From: Ligustrum vulgare
Taxonomy: Eukaryota; Streptophyta; Magnoliopsida; Lamiales; Oleaceae
Length of the DNA stretch: 64,000 bases
Assembly (NCBI GenBank): GCA_963555705.1
Contig: OY743172.1
Location: 24,613,446-24,677,445, forward strand
Direction: 5' to 3'
A program made the position numbers and the translations under genes. Each line of letters starts with the position of its first letter. Positions within the stretch are counted from its first letter, which is position 1. Under the pieces are notes generated by a model. It ran no database searches, was not told where the DNA came from, and worked only from the letters and a program-made list of their open reading frames with translations. Below are positions 1 through 9,400 of the stretch, in pieces.

Positions 1-23
1 AAGAAGAAGAATCTGATAATTGA
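1..23 (+). pseudogene. 3' end of pararetroviral movement protein ORF (partial)
   Basis: The first 20 bases encode the acidic C-terminal tail seen at the end of the movement protein at 21,161-22,159, followed by TGA at 21-23. The next ORF begins at ATG 25, two bases after the stop, as in the other copy. The rest of the gene lies outside the window. Confidence 0.8.
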
Positions 24-24
24 A

Positions 25-312
25 ATGTCAATACCAGAACTTCTAAAAGAAATTAACTCTATAAAAGAAGAAATCAAAGATATTAAAAGAAATTTTAACA
101 TATTTGAAAAACAAATTGAAATTTTACTTGAAAAACATTCTGCTATCATCATAGCAGGAATTATTAACAATAATCAAAATAACAAAATAATTTCAAAGAT
201 TAAATCAACACAACAAATTGGAAATTTTGAAAGAAGGGGAGAACTCTCTCTCCAAAAACAAAAGCAAAACAAGATGAAATTCCAGAAGAAAAATTTGATA
301 TTGACCATTTAG
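25..312 (+). pseudogene. Small coiled-coil virion-associated-like protein, frameshifted copy
   Basis: The N-terminal about 75 residues match the 96-aa small ORF of copy 2 (20,869-21,159): a lysine/glutamate-rich heptad-like segment rich in Ile and Leu, suggesting a coiled coil. At about 244-253 this copy carries one extra CT in a short CT run. That shifts the frame, so the C-terminus differs and ends at TAG 310-312 instead of overlapping the coat-protein start. Its position between movement protein and coat protein suggests the virion-associated protein of caulimoviruses. That role is inferred from position and coiled-coil character only. Confidence 0.7.
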
Positions 313-316
313 TATA

Positions 317-1951
317 ATGACAAGCTTCAGGAAAAATCTTGAAATCATTTACGAGACCAGGAAGGAGTTGGGACTCTTAAATGTTTTATTGGCATTTGAA
401 GACAATGAACTTGACAAGATTGTTTCAATCGTCAAAAATATTGACATAAAAGAGAAAATTATGACAATTTCGGACAATGAAAACAATGAACAACAGAATC
501 AAGATCAACCTAAATCACAATATGAAACAGATAAAGAATTTGACAGTGAAGATGAAATCATCATTCATGAAAGATTTCATACTGGAAGAGAAACAGATCC
601 TAACATGGGACTTGGACCAACAATCAGAGAACCAAAACCAGAAACTTTTGAGATTAAAGATGACAATCCATCATCAAGTAATCCAAAAGGAGATGGGAAA
701 AGACATATGGGTGACAACACACCAAGACCTGACCCCAAAATGCCAGAAAGGAACTTTGATCAGAACCTCTTAGTTTCTGATTTTATTCCAAAAAGACAGA
801 ATATAAACCAACAAGTAACAATTTTGGATATAGATTGTACTCTAGATCCAGAAAAGATCATTGATGCATGGTATAGTTATATCATGGTTGCAATGATTGT
901 CAACAAAGAAATAATCAAAAATGAAATAAATTCATGGAATTATGTACTCGCTAGTACCAGAGGAAATGCAAGAACATTCCTTGAAAGCTTTACATACGAC
1001 ACAAAAAATCAAATCTGGAAAGATTCAATAGGAGTTATTCCAAAATTCATTGAAAGAATTGTGGACCAAATATACAAACAATTTACTGGACAAACTTTTG
1101 AAGCATTCAAAAGTAAGAGATCAGTAATTGCAATTGCTGATGCATTAAATCACTTAGAGAAAATCTCTATATGTGATATGTGTTATTTTGAAAATTATGC
1201 TTGCGAATTTTCAAAATATTTTTACATATGTCCACCTGACAAATGGATAGAATTAACAGAAAAATTCATACGTAAACTACCAGAACCATTTAATCATGAA
1301 GTCATGAGTGACTTTGATGAATCAATCAAAAAACAAAAAGAAACCATTGATCCAAGAGTAAATGCTCAAATAGACATGTCCCTTGGACTAGTCATAACTA
1401 CAACTAGAAATTTAATTGATGAAAAATGCAAACAAAACACATTGTTAAGAGAAAGTGTTAAAACAGTTTACAAAAATCCAAAAATTTGTTGTAACAATTA
1501 CCTTGACCAAATCCCTGGTCAATATGGTTGTCAACCAATAAACACCCAAAAGAAAACAAGGAAAAGATCTTTTAGAAATAAAAGATATATTTTTAAAAAA
1601 TACAAAAAACCTTATAAAGAAAAATTTTTTAGGAAAAAGAAATTTTTCAAAAAATTTTCAAAGGGGAAAATTCCATATAAGAATAAAAAATTTGAAAAAA
1701 CACAAGACAAAAAGAAATTTTGTCCTCAAAAGAAAAAGAATTGCAGATGTTGGCTCTGCAATGAATCTGGACATTATGCAAACGAATGCCCAGCAAAAAT
1801 CGGAAATGAAGACAGGATTAAACTCCTAAATACATTTCAAAAACAAGGCTTCTACCCAGTAGAAGATCCTAGTGATACAGAATCCCTGTATTACTTAACA
1901 AGTGAAACTGAATCTGAGTCATCTGAAACAGAATTTTCAGAGGATGAGTAA
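317..1951 (+). CDS. Pararetroviral coat protein precursor (gag-like), 544 aa
   Basis: The N-terminus is acidic and Asp/Glu/Asn-rich. A central capsid-like region follows, then a very basic Lys/Arg/Phe-rich stretch (about 410-470). A CCHC zinc knuckle has Cys478, Cys481, His486 and Cys491, and the tail is acidic and Ser/Glu-rich. Acid-basic-zinc knuckle-acid is the typical layout of Caulimoviridae coat precursors, which package viral RNA/DNA. ATG 317 lies just after the preceding small ORF. The stop at 1949-1951 overlaps the start of the polymerase ORF. The other copy is the same length and differs by roughly ten residues. The frame is fully open. Confidence 0.9.
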   Translation: MTSFRKNLEIIYETRKELGLLNVLLAFEDNELDKIVSIVKNIDIKEKIMTISDNENNEQQNQDQPKSQYETDKEFDSEDEIIIHERFHTGRETDPNMGLGPTIREPKPETFEIKDDNPSSSNPKGDGKRHMGDNTPRPDPKMPERNFDQNLLVSDFIPKRQNINQQVTILDIDCTLDPEKIIDAWYSYIMVAMIVNKEIIKNEINSWNYVLASTRGNARTFLESFTYDTKNQIWKDSIGVIPKFIERIVDQIYKQFTGQTFEAFKSKRSVIAIADALNHLEKISICDMCYFENYACEFSKYFYICPPDKWIELTEKFIRKLPEPFNHEVMSDFDESIKKQKETIDPRVNAQIDMSLGLVITTTRNLIDEKCKQNTLLRESVKTVYKNPKICCNNYLDQIPGQYGCQPINTQKKTRKRSFRNKRYIFKKYKKPYKEKFFRKKKFFKKFSKGKIPYKNKKFEKTQDKKKFCPQKKKNCRCWLCNESGHYANECPAKIGNEDRIKLLNTFQKQGFYPVEDPSDTESLYYLTSETESESSETEFSEDE

Positions 1952-3956
1952 TAAAAATGTTACAAATCCAAACTCAATCTACATACCTATAAAACTCAGT
2001 TTTGAAGGATATAGAAAATTTACATTACATGCTTACATTGACACTGGAGCATCATTATGTACTGCCAGTAAATTTGTTATTCCAAAACAATTTTGGGTAA
2101 CAGCAGAAAAAATAATGAATTTAAAAATTGCTGAAAAATCTGAAATCAAAACATCAAAAGTAGTAAAAGGATTAAACATTGAGATAAGTGGATACCACAA
2201 ATCCCAATGGCAAACTTTTTATTTCAAAATTCCAACAGTATACCAACTTGAAACTGGAATTGATTTTATAATTGGAAATAACTTTTGTCAGTTATATCAT
2301 CCTTTCATACAAGAAATTGAATCCATAAGTTTTACTCTTAACGGAAAAAGACTTTGGATATCAAAACAAAGAAAAGCTGTTGCAATGAATTTTCTTCAAG
2401 AGAAATTCTTGGAAATGACAAAAATAAATTGCAATAGGAAAATCTTCACAAAACCTCAAAGAGAAAATATTACCCCAAAAAGGAATATTTTCATAACAAT
2501 AGAAGAACAAGAAAAATTCAAAATCAACTCAAAAAGAGAAGAAATCCTAAAACTTCTTGACCAATGTTGCTCAGAAAATCCTTTAGATCCAACAAAGAAC
2601 AAAGGAAATATGACTGCAACAATTGAATTACTAGAAGAACACAAGAATACAATAATAAGAGCAAAAGCAATGGCTTATTGTCCAAAAGATAGAGAAGAAT
2701 TCTCTATACAAATCAAGGAACTACTTGAATTACAAGTAATTGAACCAAGTACTTCACAATTCTCTTCACCGGCTTTCATGGTTAGAAAAGAAGCAGAAAA
2801 AAGAAGAGGAAAAGCTAGAATGGTTGTAGACTATTCTCAGCTCAACAAGATAACTAAGGCAGATGGATATTTAATTCCAAATATGCAAAGCCTACTACAA
2901 TTAATCAAAGGAAAGAAAATTTTTTCTACTTTTGATTGTAAATCAGGTTTTTGGCAAGTTATACTTGATCAAAATGCAAGACATCTAACGGCATTTAGTT
3001 GCCCGCAAGGACATTACCAATGGAAAATCATACCATTTGGTTTAAAACAAGCACCTGGTATTTTTCAAAGACATATGGATAATATCTTCAAAATACACGA
3101 GAAATTTTGTTGTGTATATATTGATGATATTTTGGTCTTCTCAGACAATGAGGAAGATCATGAAAAACATGTAATCACAGTACTTCAAACAATATGCAAA
3201 TTAGGCATTATACTTTCCAAAAGGAAAGCAGAAATGTTTAAAGAAAAAATTGGATATCTAGGTATGGATATTACATATGGTTATAAGCAGTTAAAACCAC
3301 ATGTTCTTACTCATATTCATGAATTTCCAAACGAAATACAAGATCAAAAAAAATTGATGAGATTTCTTGGATGTCTCACTTATGCAGAATCTTTCATTAA
3401 AGATCTAGCAAAAATGAGAGCACCACTTCAAAAGAAACTCAAAAATGATTTTAAATGGATTTGGACTAAAGAAGATACTCTTTATGTACAAAAATTCAAA
3501 TCTAAAATTAAAAATCTACCATCATTATATCATCCAAAAAATAATGATAAAATGATAATTGAAACTGATGCATCTCAAGAACATTGGGGAGCAGTATTAA
3601 AAACATTTGACGAAAATGAACAAAAAGAACAACTTTGTGGATATGCTTCAGGGACATTCACAAATCCTGAAAAGAATTACCACATCAATGAAAAAGAAAT
3701 TTTAGCAATGAAAAAAGCCATAACAAAATTTAGAATTTATATCATTACTAACAAATTTCTTGTTAGAACTGATTCTACTACATGTAAATCATTTTTGAAA
3801 AATCAGGTACACCCAGATTACAAGCAAGGAAGACTAATCAGATGGCAAATGTGGTTCAGTCACTACAATTTTGATATTGAAATTATCAGAGGAAAAGATA
3901 ATTCTTTAGCTGATTCACTCACAAGAGAATTCGCTTTTTCAGGTAAAAATGACTGA
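1944..3956 (+). CDS. Pararetroviral polyprotein: aspartic protease, reverse transcriptase, RNase H
   Basis: The 670-aa ORF starts at ATG 1944, inside the overlap with the coat-protein stop; the frame is open upstream to 1902 but without another ATG. The protease active site Asp-Thr-Gly is at residues 33-35. The RT palm motif Tyr-Ile-Asp-Asp is at 392-395, preceded by the usual finger and palm blocks. An RNase H domain follows, with a first catalytic Asp near 542 and downstream Glu and Asp motifs. There is no integrase, as expected for a pararetrovirus. All catalytic motifs are intact. Copy 2 differs at only about five residues over the ORF. The stop overlaps the next start (ATG 3949). Confidence 0.95.
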   Translation: MSNKNVTNPNSIYIPIKLSFEGYRKFTLHAYIDTGASLCTASKFVIPKQFWVTAEKIMNLKIAEKSEIKTSKVVKGLNIEISGYHKSQWQTFYFKIPTVYQLETGIDFIIGNNFCQLYHPFIQEIESISFTLNGKRLWISKQRKAVAMNFLQEKFLEMTKINCNRKIFTKPQRENITPKRNIFITIEEQEKFKINSKREEILKLLDQCCSENPLDPTKNKGNMTATIELLEEHKNTIIRAKAMAYCPKDREEFSIQIKELLELQVIEPSTSQFSSPAFMVRKEAEKRRGKARMVVDYSQLNKITKADGYLIPNMQSLLQLIKGKKIFSTFDCKSGFWQVILDQNARHLTAFSCPQGHYQWKIIPFGLKQAPGIFQRHMDNIFKIHEKFCCVYIDDILVFSDNEEDHEKHVITVLQTICKLGIILSKRKAEMFKEKIGYLGMDITYGYKQLKPHVLTHIHEFPNEIQDQKKLMRFLGCLTYAESFIKDLAKMRAPLQKKLKNDFKWIWTKEDTLYVQKFKSKIKNLPSLYHPKNNDKMIIETDASQEHWGAVLKTFDENEQKEQLCGYASGTFTNPEKNYHINEKEILAMKKAITKFRIYIITNKFLVRTDSTTCKSFLKNQVHPDYKQGRLIRWQMWFSHYNFDIEIIRGKDNSLADSLTREFAFSGKND

Positions 3957-5619
3957 CATCATGGAACAAATGGAAGACATTGAGACAGAAATTGAAACAA
4001 AAGAAATTGAAATTTCTGTTAAACAAAATGAAATTACAATGCTGCAACAAAGCATTAAAGTCCTCAAAAAGAAGTTGATAAGGCTTCAAAAACAAGGGGA
4101 GGCAGGTGAAAGTAGCAAGACTACTGGAGCAAAAATTACAGTTTCAAAAGAAACGCCTATAATCGAAAGTAGCAAGACTACTGAAGAGAAATTTACAGTA
4201 CTTGCAGAAAATGTTACTGCAACAAGCTCGCAAGGGCTTAAGGGAATTCAAAACCCGCAACTTGGACCACAAATCCAATTACATACAGGAGGTTCTTCGG
4301 AAACTCAATGTTCTCAAGAACATACGGTTATTCAAAAACCAACTGAAATATCTCAGACACAACTGGAAACCACACCATTGGTGGGGGTAAATACTTCCAT
4401 TGCAGGTACAAAATTCTATACAATCTTTGATGGTCCTCATAGAGGATTCTACACAAGTTGGGCAGAAGTCGAACGCATTGTTAAAGGAAAATCGTACAAA
4501 CACAAAAGCTTTAAAACCTTTTCAGATGCTCATCAAGCCTATCTGGACTTTTGTACAAAAAATGGACACAGCCCAATCCCATACAAAAATTTGTTTGACC
4601 AACAAAACTTAAATTTGAGACCAAACTATTGTCAACCAGACATTAGATCCAGGCCCAGAATGCCTACATTCATACCACCATCCGAAAACCAAAGGATAAA
4701 ATTCTTTTCCTACAGTGAAGTAGCCCAATCCAGCAAACCAGCCCAAATTCCAACCAGGTTCAAAAAACTTGGAAAAATCCCAGCCCAAAAAGAAGAAACC
4801 ACCTTTCTGGATATCAAACTGCAAGATTTTCTCTTGCTTGAAGAAGAAGCACGTACAATAGGAGAATCTGCACCAGAAGGAGGGTACTATGGCACAATTG
4901 AGAAAAAATTCGGTCAGTTCATCTTCTTTGCAGGAGCTGAGCCCAATATGGTACAGACAGCATTCCATTGCGGTTTAATTAAAGAAATCATTCCTGGAAA
5001 TGATTTTGAAGAAATCAAATTACTTGATGAAAATTTAGTAAAAACAGTCAAAGATTTTGCTAAATTTGTAATTAAAGACAAAAACCTCAAAATCATTCTC
5101 AAGATCAACAGCACAATTCCTTTTTGGAATGAGGATAATATTCTTGTCAAAGGATATCATCATGTACAGATCAAGATAGTCCAAGAAGTGGAAATCAACA
5201 CTCCAATTGCTGGACAACTCACTGAAGTAAACGAAGAAATTTTTCAAGACTGGAGATCCCTTTCATTTCAAAGGGTTATTACAGGATTAAAAAATTTTGA
5301 CGGAATCTCAAAGATTAAAGTAAACTACAGTTCAAAGTTTATTTTAATTACGAGTAAAACAAGTACACTTATCAATGTAATAGATACTAGAAAAATTTGT
5401 AAGTTTGAACAAAATTTCTATTATCTGCCAAATGCACCAAGCAGCTACAAGGGACATTTATGCAAAGCCCTCAGATCAAGTCTAGGGAAGATGCACCTTT
5501 GTCAATGGTGTAAAGTTGATGAGACTCAACAACAAGAAAAAGAAAAAATTGCAGACAGCAGTACATCTGGCAGCTTCAGCAGCAACCAATCAGAAGAAAA
5601 AGTAGAAAATACTTTTTGA
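3949..5619 (+). CDS. Pararetroviral transactivator/viroplasmin (TAV), 556 aa, intact
   Basis: Starts at an ATG overlapping the polymerase stop. A predicted coiled-coil N-terminus (about 1-50, Glu/Lys/Ile-rich) leads into a Ser/Thr/Gln-rich linker. A caulimovirus viroplasmin domain sits at about 153-200, the RNase HI N-terminal-like fold with Phe-Tyr and Gly-Phe-Tyr motifs. The long C-terminal part includes a Cys-rich segment (Cys-Gln-Trp-Cys) near the end. In caulimoviruses this protein forms inclusion bodies and permits reinitiation of translation on polycistronic RNA, fitting the tightly overlapping ORFs here. The equal-length copy at 15,567-17,237 carries a premature stop. Confidence 0.9.
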   Translation: MTDIMEQMEDIETEIETKEIEISVKQNEITMLQQSIKVLKKKLIRLQKQGEAGESSKTTGAKITVSKETPIIESSKTTEEKFTVLAENVTATSSQGLKGIQNPQLGPQIQLHTGGSSETQCSQEHTVIQKPTEISQTQLETTPLVGVNTSIAGTKFYTIFDGPHRGFYTSWAEVERIVKGKSYKHKSFKTFSDAHQAYLDFCTKNGHSPIPYKNLFDQQNLNLRPNYCQPDIRSRPRMPTFIPPSENQRIKFFSYSEVAQSSKPAQIPTRFKKLGKIPAQKEETTFLDIKLQDFLLLEEEARTIGESAPEGGYYGTIEKKFGQFIFFAGAEPNMVQTAFHCGLIKEIIPGNDFEEIKLLDENLVKTVKDFAKFVIKDKNLKIILKINSTIPFWNEDNILVKGYHHVQIKIVQEVEINTPIAGQLTEVNEEIFQDWRSLSFQRVITGLKNFDGISKIKVNYSSKFILITSKTSTLINVIDTRKICKFEQNFYYLPNAPSSYKGHLCKALRSSLGKMHLCQWCKVDETQQQEKEKIADSSTSGSFSSNQSEEKVENTF

Positions 5620-5685
5620 CCAGAAGTTTTCCGGTGAAACGCGTGTCAAAAATTATTTAATAAGGACGTAACAAATTTTGAAAAA

Positions 5686-5810
5686 GAAGACAAAAGAAGG
5701 AAAAAAGAGGAAAGAGAAAAAGGACAAGAGAAGAAAAGAGAGCAAAAGAAGACAAAAAGAAGGAAAAAAGAGGAAAGAGAAAAAGGACAAGAGAAGAAAA
5801 GAGAAGAAAA
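5686..5810 (+). repeat. Purine-only tandem repeat, two about 62-bp units, upstream of the viral TATA box
   Basis: Two direct copies of a unit built almost entirely from A and G start at 5686 and 5748. They lie between the end of the TAV gene and the TATA box at 5956. The same pair is present in copy 2 (about 15,371-15,500, as a pyrimidine run on the plus strand). Position suggests an enhancer-like part of the viral promoter; that role is inference. Confidence 0.75.
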
Positions 5811-5955
5811 TTTCTCGTAACAAATGAAGAAAAAGTCAAAAAGGCTACAAATTGGGAGAAAAAAGTCAAAAAGACTACAAAGGCTACTAAAAATAATCAC
5901 GTGAAGAATGAAGGCACTCTGCTGAATTCAAGAGAAAAGGAGAACAACGGAGGAC

Positions 5956-5963
5956 TATAAAAA
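5956..5963 (+). promoter_or_regulatory. TATA box of the viral pregenomic (35S-like) promoter, copy 1
   Basis: TATAAAAA follows the purine-rich region. A poly(A) signal lies about 181 nt downstream at 6137. A promoter just upstream of the poly(A) signal is the arrangement that gives the terminally redundant pregenomic RNA of Caulimoviridae. The identical site is in copy 2. Confidence 0.75.
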
Positions 5964-6136
5964 GGGGAAAAAAAGACAGAAGGAAAAGGAGGAAATTTTT
6001 CGCTTCAATTTTCTTTTTGAATTTTACTCTGAAAAATGTATCAAGGCTAAACACCTTCAGGACAGTGATCCACACTTGGATCAAAAATATGTAATTAAAT
6101 AAGTTTAAGAGTTTTTCTCTTAAACCTTCTGTTTTC

Positions 6137-6142
6137 AATAAA
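6137..6142 (+). terminator. Viral poly(A) signal AATAAA, copy 1
   Basis: AATAAA lies about 180 nt after the TATA box, the spacing expected for the short terminal redundancy of a pararetroviral RNA. The reverse complement is at 15,044-15,049 in copy 2. Confidence 0.7.
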
Positions 6143-6409
6143 AGTTCAATGTTTTCTTCACTTTTCTTACTTTGTTCAAATACGTACGGATCTATTAAGA
6201 ATTCAGGCAACCGGAGTCCCGTTAAGCAAATGGCTGCAAGGGAAACATAGCCAAGGAATTCAACATAGTGAGGCGTGGGATCAAAAAAGAAACGTAGGAA
6301 GCAACAACAAACAAAGTACATCAAGAAGGTTTAAATTTTGAAAGCTCCTTAAATTTATTTTGTTTATTTATTTATTCTCGTCTCTTCTACTATCTCTTGA
6401 TATTGTTCT

Positions 6410-9400
6410 TTGTTTATGTCCGTTTGGTTTCGAGATAATTCTAAGCGATTAGTAAGATCGGAACCTACTAACCAATTTTTAATTCTTGAAAATCAGCAGG
6501 TAGTAATGGAAAATATTGCAGATCCAAATGAGGCGCCAGTCGTTCGAAGTCTTAGAGACTACATTTTTCCAACGATGACAAGCACTCCGTCATGCATAGT
6601 GACGCCTGCAAATGCAGCGGTCTTCAATTTTAAACCAGGAATGATTGATCATCTACCACGCTTCCATGGGATGCCATCAGAGAGTCCATATCACCACATC
6701 CAGGAATTCGAAGGGGTTTGTTTTACTTTTCTTGAAAGAAATTGCACTGAGGAAGTCATTCGACTCAAGCTTTTCCCTTTTTCACTAAAGGATAAAGCTA
6801 AGTCGTGGCTTAACTCTTTAAGGCCTAGTTCAATTACAAATTGGGCGAATATGCGGAAAGAGTTCATTAAAAAGTTTTTTCCACCACAAAGAACCACCGC
6901 TATTCAAAGACAAATTATGAATTTCTCTCAAAAGAATAATGAAAATTTTTACACTAGTTGGGAAAGATTTAAGGATTTGTTGTTATCTTGCCCCCATCAT
7001 GGTTATGAAAAATGGATGTTAACAAAAATTTTTTATGAAGGGCTCAGACCAGAAATGAGACAATTTGTGCAAACCATGAGTAATGGTGACTTCTTTGCAA
7101 AAGACCCGAATGGCGTTTTTACATTTTTTGATGATTTAGCTGAAAATGCCCAATCTTGGGATAACATTGATGAGTTTGATAGGGGTGTTACAATAAAAAC
7201 TGAATTTCCAAAAATTGCATCTGGAAATGGAATTCATTCACTTAGAGCCGATGATGACATAAATGCCCGATTGGCTGTCATCACTCGAAAACTTGAAAAC
7301 TTGGAAACTCAAAAAGTGAATGAAGTCAATTCCTCTTCCACTATTTTAGAAAAATGTTCAATTTGTGATGATGCACAGCATTTAACCTCTGATTGTCCTG
7401 CACTTCCCCAACTGAAGGAAATGTATTTTGATCAATCTGTTGCTGTTAATATGATTTCCAAACCTTATTCTAATCCATATTCGAGTACTTATAATCTAGG
7501 TTGGAGAAATCATCCCAATTTCAGTTGGAGGAATGATCAAGGAGGAAACAATAATGTTGGCAACAATGCTGGACCTTCACAACCAAAACCGTATATGCCA
7601 CCGCAGAAGAGAAGTCTGGAAGACCAAATCCAACAATTCATGCAAAGTCAAGCTGCTATCAACAATCAAAACTCTCAGGCCATTAATGACATCCGATCTC
7701 AGCTTACAAAGCTGACTACTCAGGCAAGTGCAGCAGAAAAAGGTAAGTTTCCAGCTCAACCAATGCCTAATCCTCAAACTCAATACAATGGGGTCGATGA
7801 ATCCAATCTGAGACACGTGAAAGCAGTAACTACCTTGAGAAACGGTAAGCAAATCCAAGTTCCTGAACCTAAAGAGGACTTGGTGGGTAAGCAAGCTAAA
7901 CCTTCTGTTGATGATACTGTATTAAAATCTTTACCTGATGTTCAGGAACCACCTAAGCAAATAGTAGGTGCACCCCCTACCCCTTTTCCTCAAAGATTAC
8001 AACCTGGTAATAAGACCAAAAATCAAACAGAAATTCATGAAATTTTTAAGCAAGTTAGGGTAAATATTCCTCTGCTAGATGCAATTCAACAAGTCCCTGC
8101 CTATGCTAAATTTCTTAAGGATTTGTGTATAGTGAAGAGGAAGTTAGCTGTTAGGAATAAGGCCTTTTTAACTGAACAAGTGAGTTCTATCATACAATGT
8201 CAAACTCCTCAAAAATTTAAAGATCCTGGTTCTCCAACCATTGCTTGTATGATAGGAACCACTCGTATTGGTCATGCATTGCTAGATTTAGGTTCGAGTG
8301 TGAACCTTTTGCCCTTCAGTGTATACACACAACTTGGTCTAGGTGAACTTAAGCCTACCCCCATGATTTTACAATTAGCAGATAGATCTATTAAGATGCC
8401 TAGAGGGATAATTGAGGATGTTTTGGTTCAAGTCGATAAATTTTATTACCCAGTTGATTTTGTTGTTATTGATGTTCAAAATACACCTAAAACTTCTCCT
8501 CAAATCCCTGTTATTCTTGGTAGACCATTTCTTGCAACTTCAAATGCTTTAATAAATTGTAGGAGTGGTATTTTAAAGTTGACTTTTGGAAATATGTCCT
8601 TGGAGCTTAACATTTTCAATGCTTGTAGGCAACCAAAAGATTTTGATGAAGTGCAGGAAGTTAACATGTTGGAAGAGCTGCTATTTGAGTTAGAAGATCC
8701 TAATGAGCAACTTGAGCAGAATCTCGAATTGGACAGCATTCAAGACTCTTTAAAAGGTATAACAACAGCAGCTGTAAGAGCTTGGCAGCCCAACATTGAG
8801 CCTCTAAATGTTAGCCAGACACCCATGCAAACATCAGCAGAAAAGATGCCAACTCTGGAGCTTAAACCTCTTCCATCTGAATTAAAGTATGCATTCTTGG
8901 GACCTAATGAATCATACCCTGTGGTAATCTCTTCTACTCTTACTTGTGATCAGGAAAATTTGTTGTTGAAAGTATTGAATGATCATAGATCTGCAATAGG
9001 TTGGACTATAGCAGATATTAAGGGAATTAGTCCTTTAGTGTGCACTCATAGAATTTTCTTAGAAGAAAATACTAATCCTTCAAGGGAATCTCAAAGAAGG
9101 CTAAACCCTAACATGAAAGAGGTTGTTAAAAATGAAGTTTTAAAATTACTTGATGCAGGTATTATTTATCCTATTGCAGACAGCAAGTGGGTAAGTCCTA
9201 CTCAAGTAGTTCCTAAAAAAACTGGGGTTACCGTTGTTGAAAATGAACAGGGGGAAATGATAACCAAAAGGGTACCTACTAGTTGGAGAATGTGCATAGA
9301 TTATAGGAAATTGAATTCCATGACCAGAAAAGACCATTTTCCTTTACCATTTTTAGATCAAGTGCTAGAAAGAGTTGCTGGACATTCATTCTATTGTTTT

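Larger units (their letters stand above)
1..6361 (+). mobile_element. Endogenous pararetrovirus copy 1 (Caulimoviridae), left-truncated by the window
   Basis: A plus-strand viral segment runs from the last codons of the movement protein through a small ORF, coat protein, protease/RT/RNase H, transactivator and the intergenic promoter region. It matches the minus-strand segment at 14,825-21,187 base for base with scattered substitutions. Identity stops at 6361: both copies read the same up to a T-rich stretch and then diverge. Separate coat and polymerase ORFs plus a viroplasmin-type ORF place it near caulimo/soymovirus-like genera; the exact genus is not determined. No integrase is encoded, as expected for the family, so integration was by host repair. 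Confidence 0.93.

Noticed and set aside
5887..6324. 145-aa minus-strand ORF, also present as 14,862-15,299 on the plus strand
   Set aside because: It lies antisense to the viral leader and promoter in both arms; it is duplicated only because the arms are. No domain, and it covers the TATA box and poly(A) signal.
6362..6410. Possible 5' LTR of the gypsy element at the left viral junction
   Set aside because: Only about 50 bases are available before gag and they do not match the LTR at 13,457; no primer-binding site.
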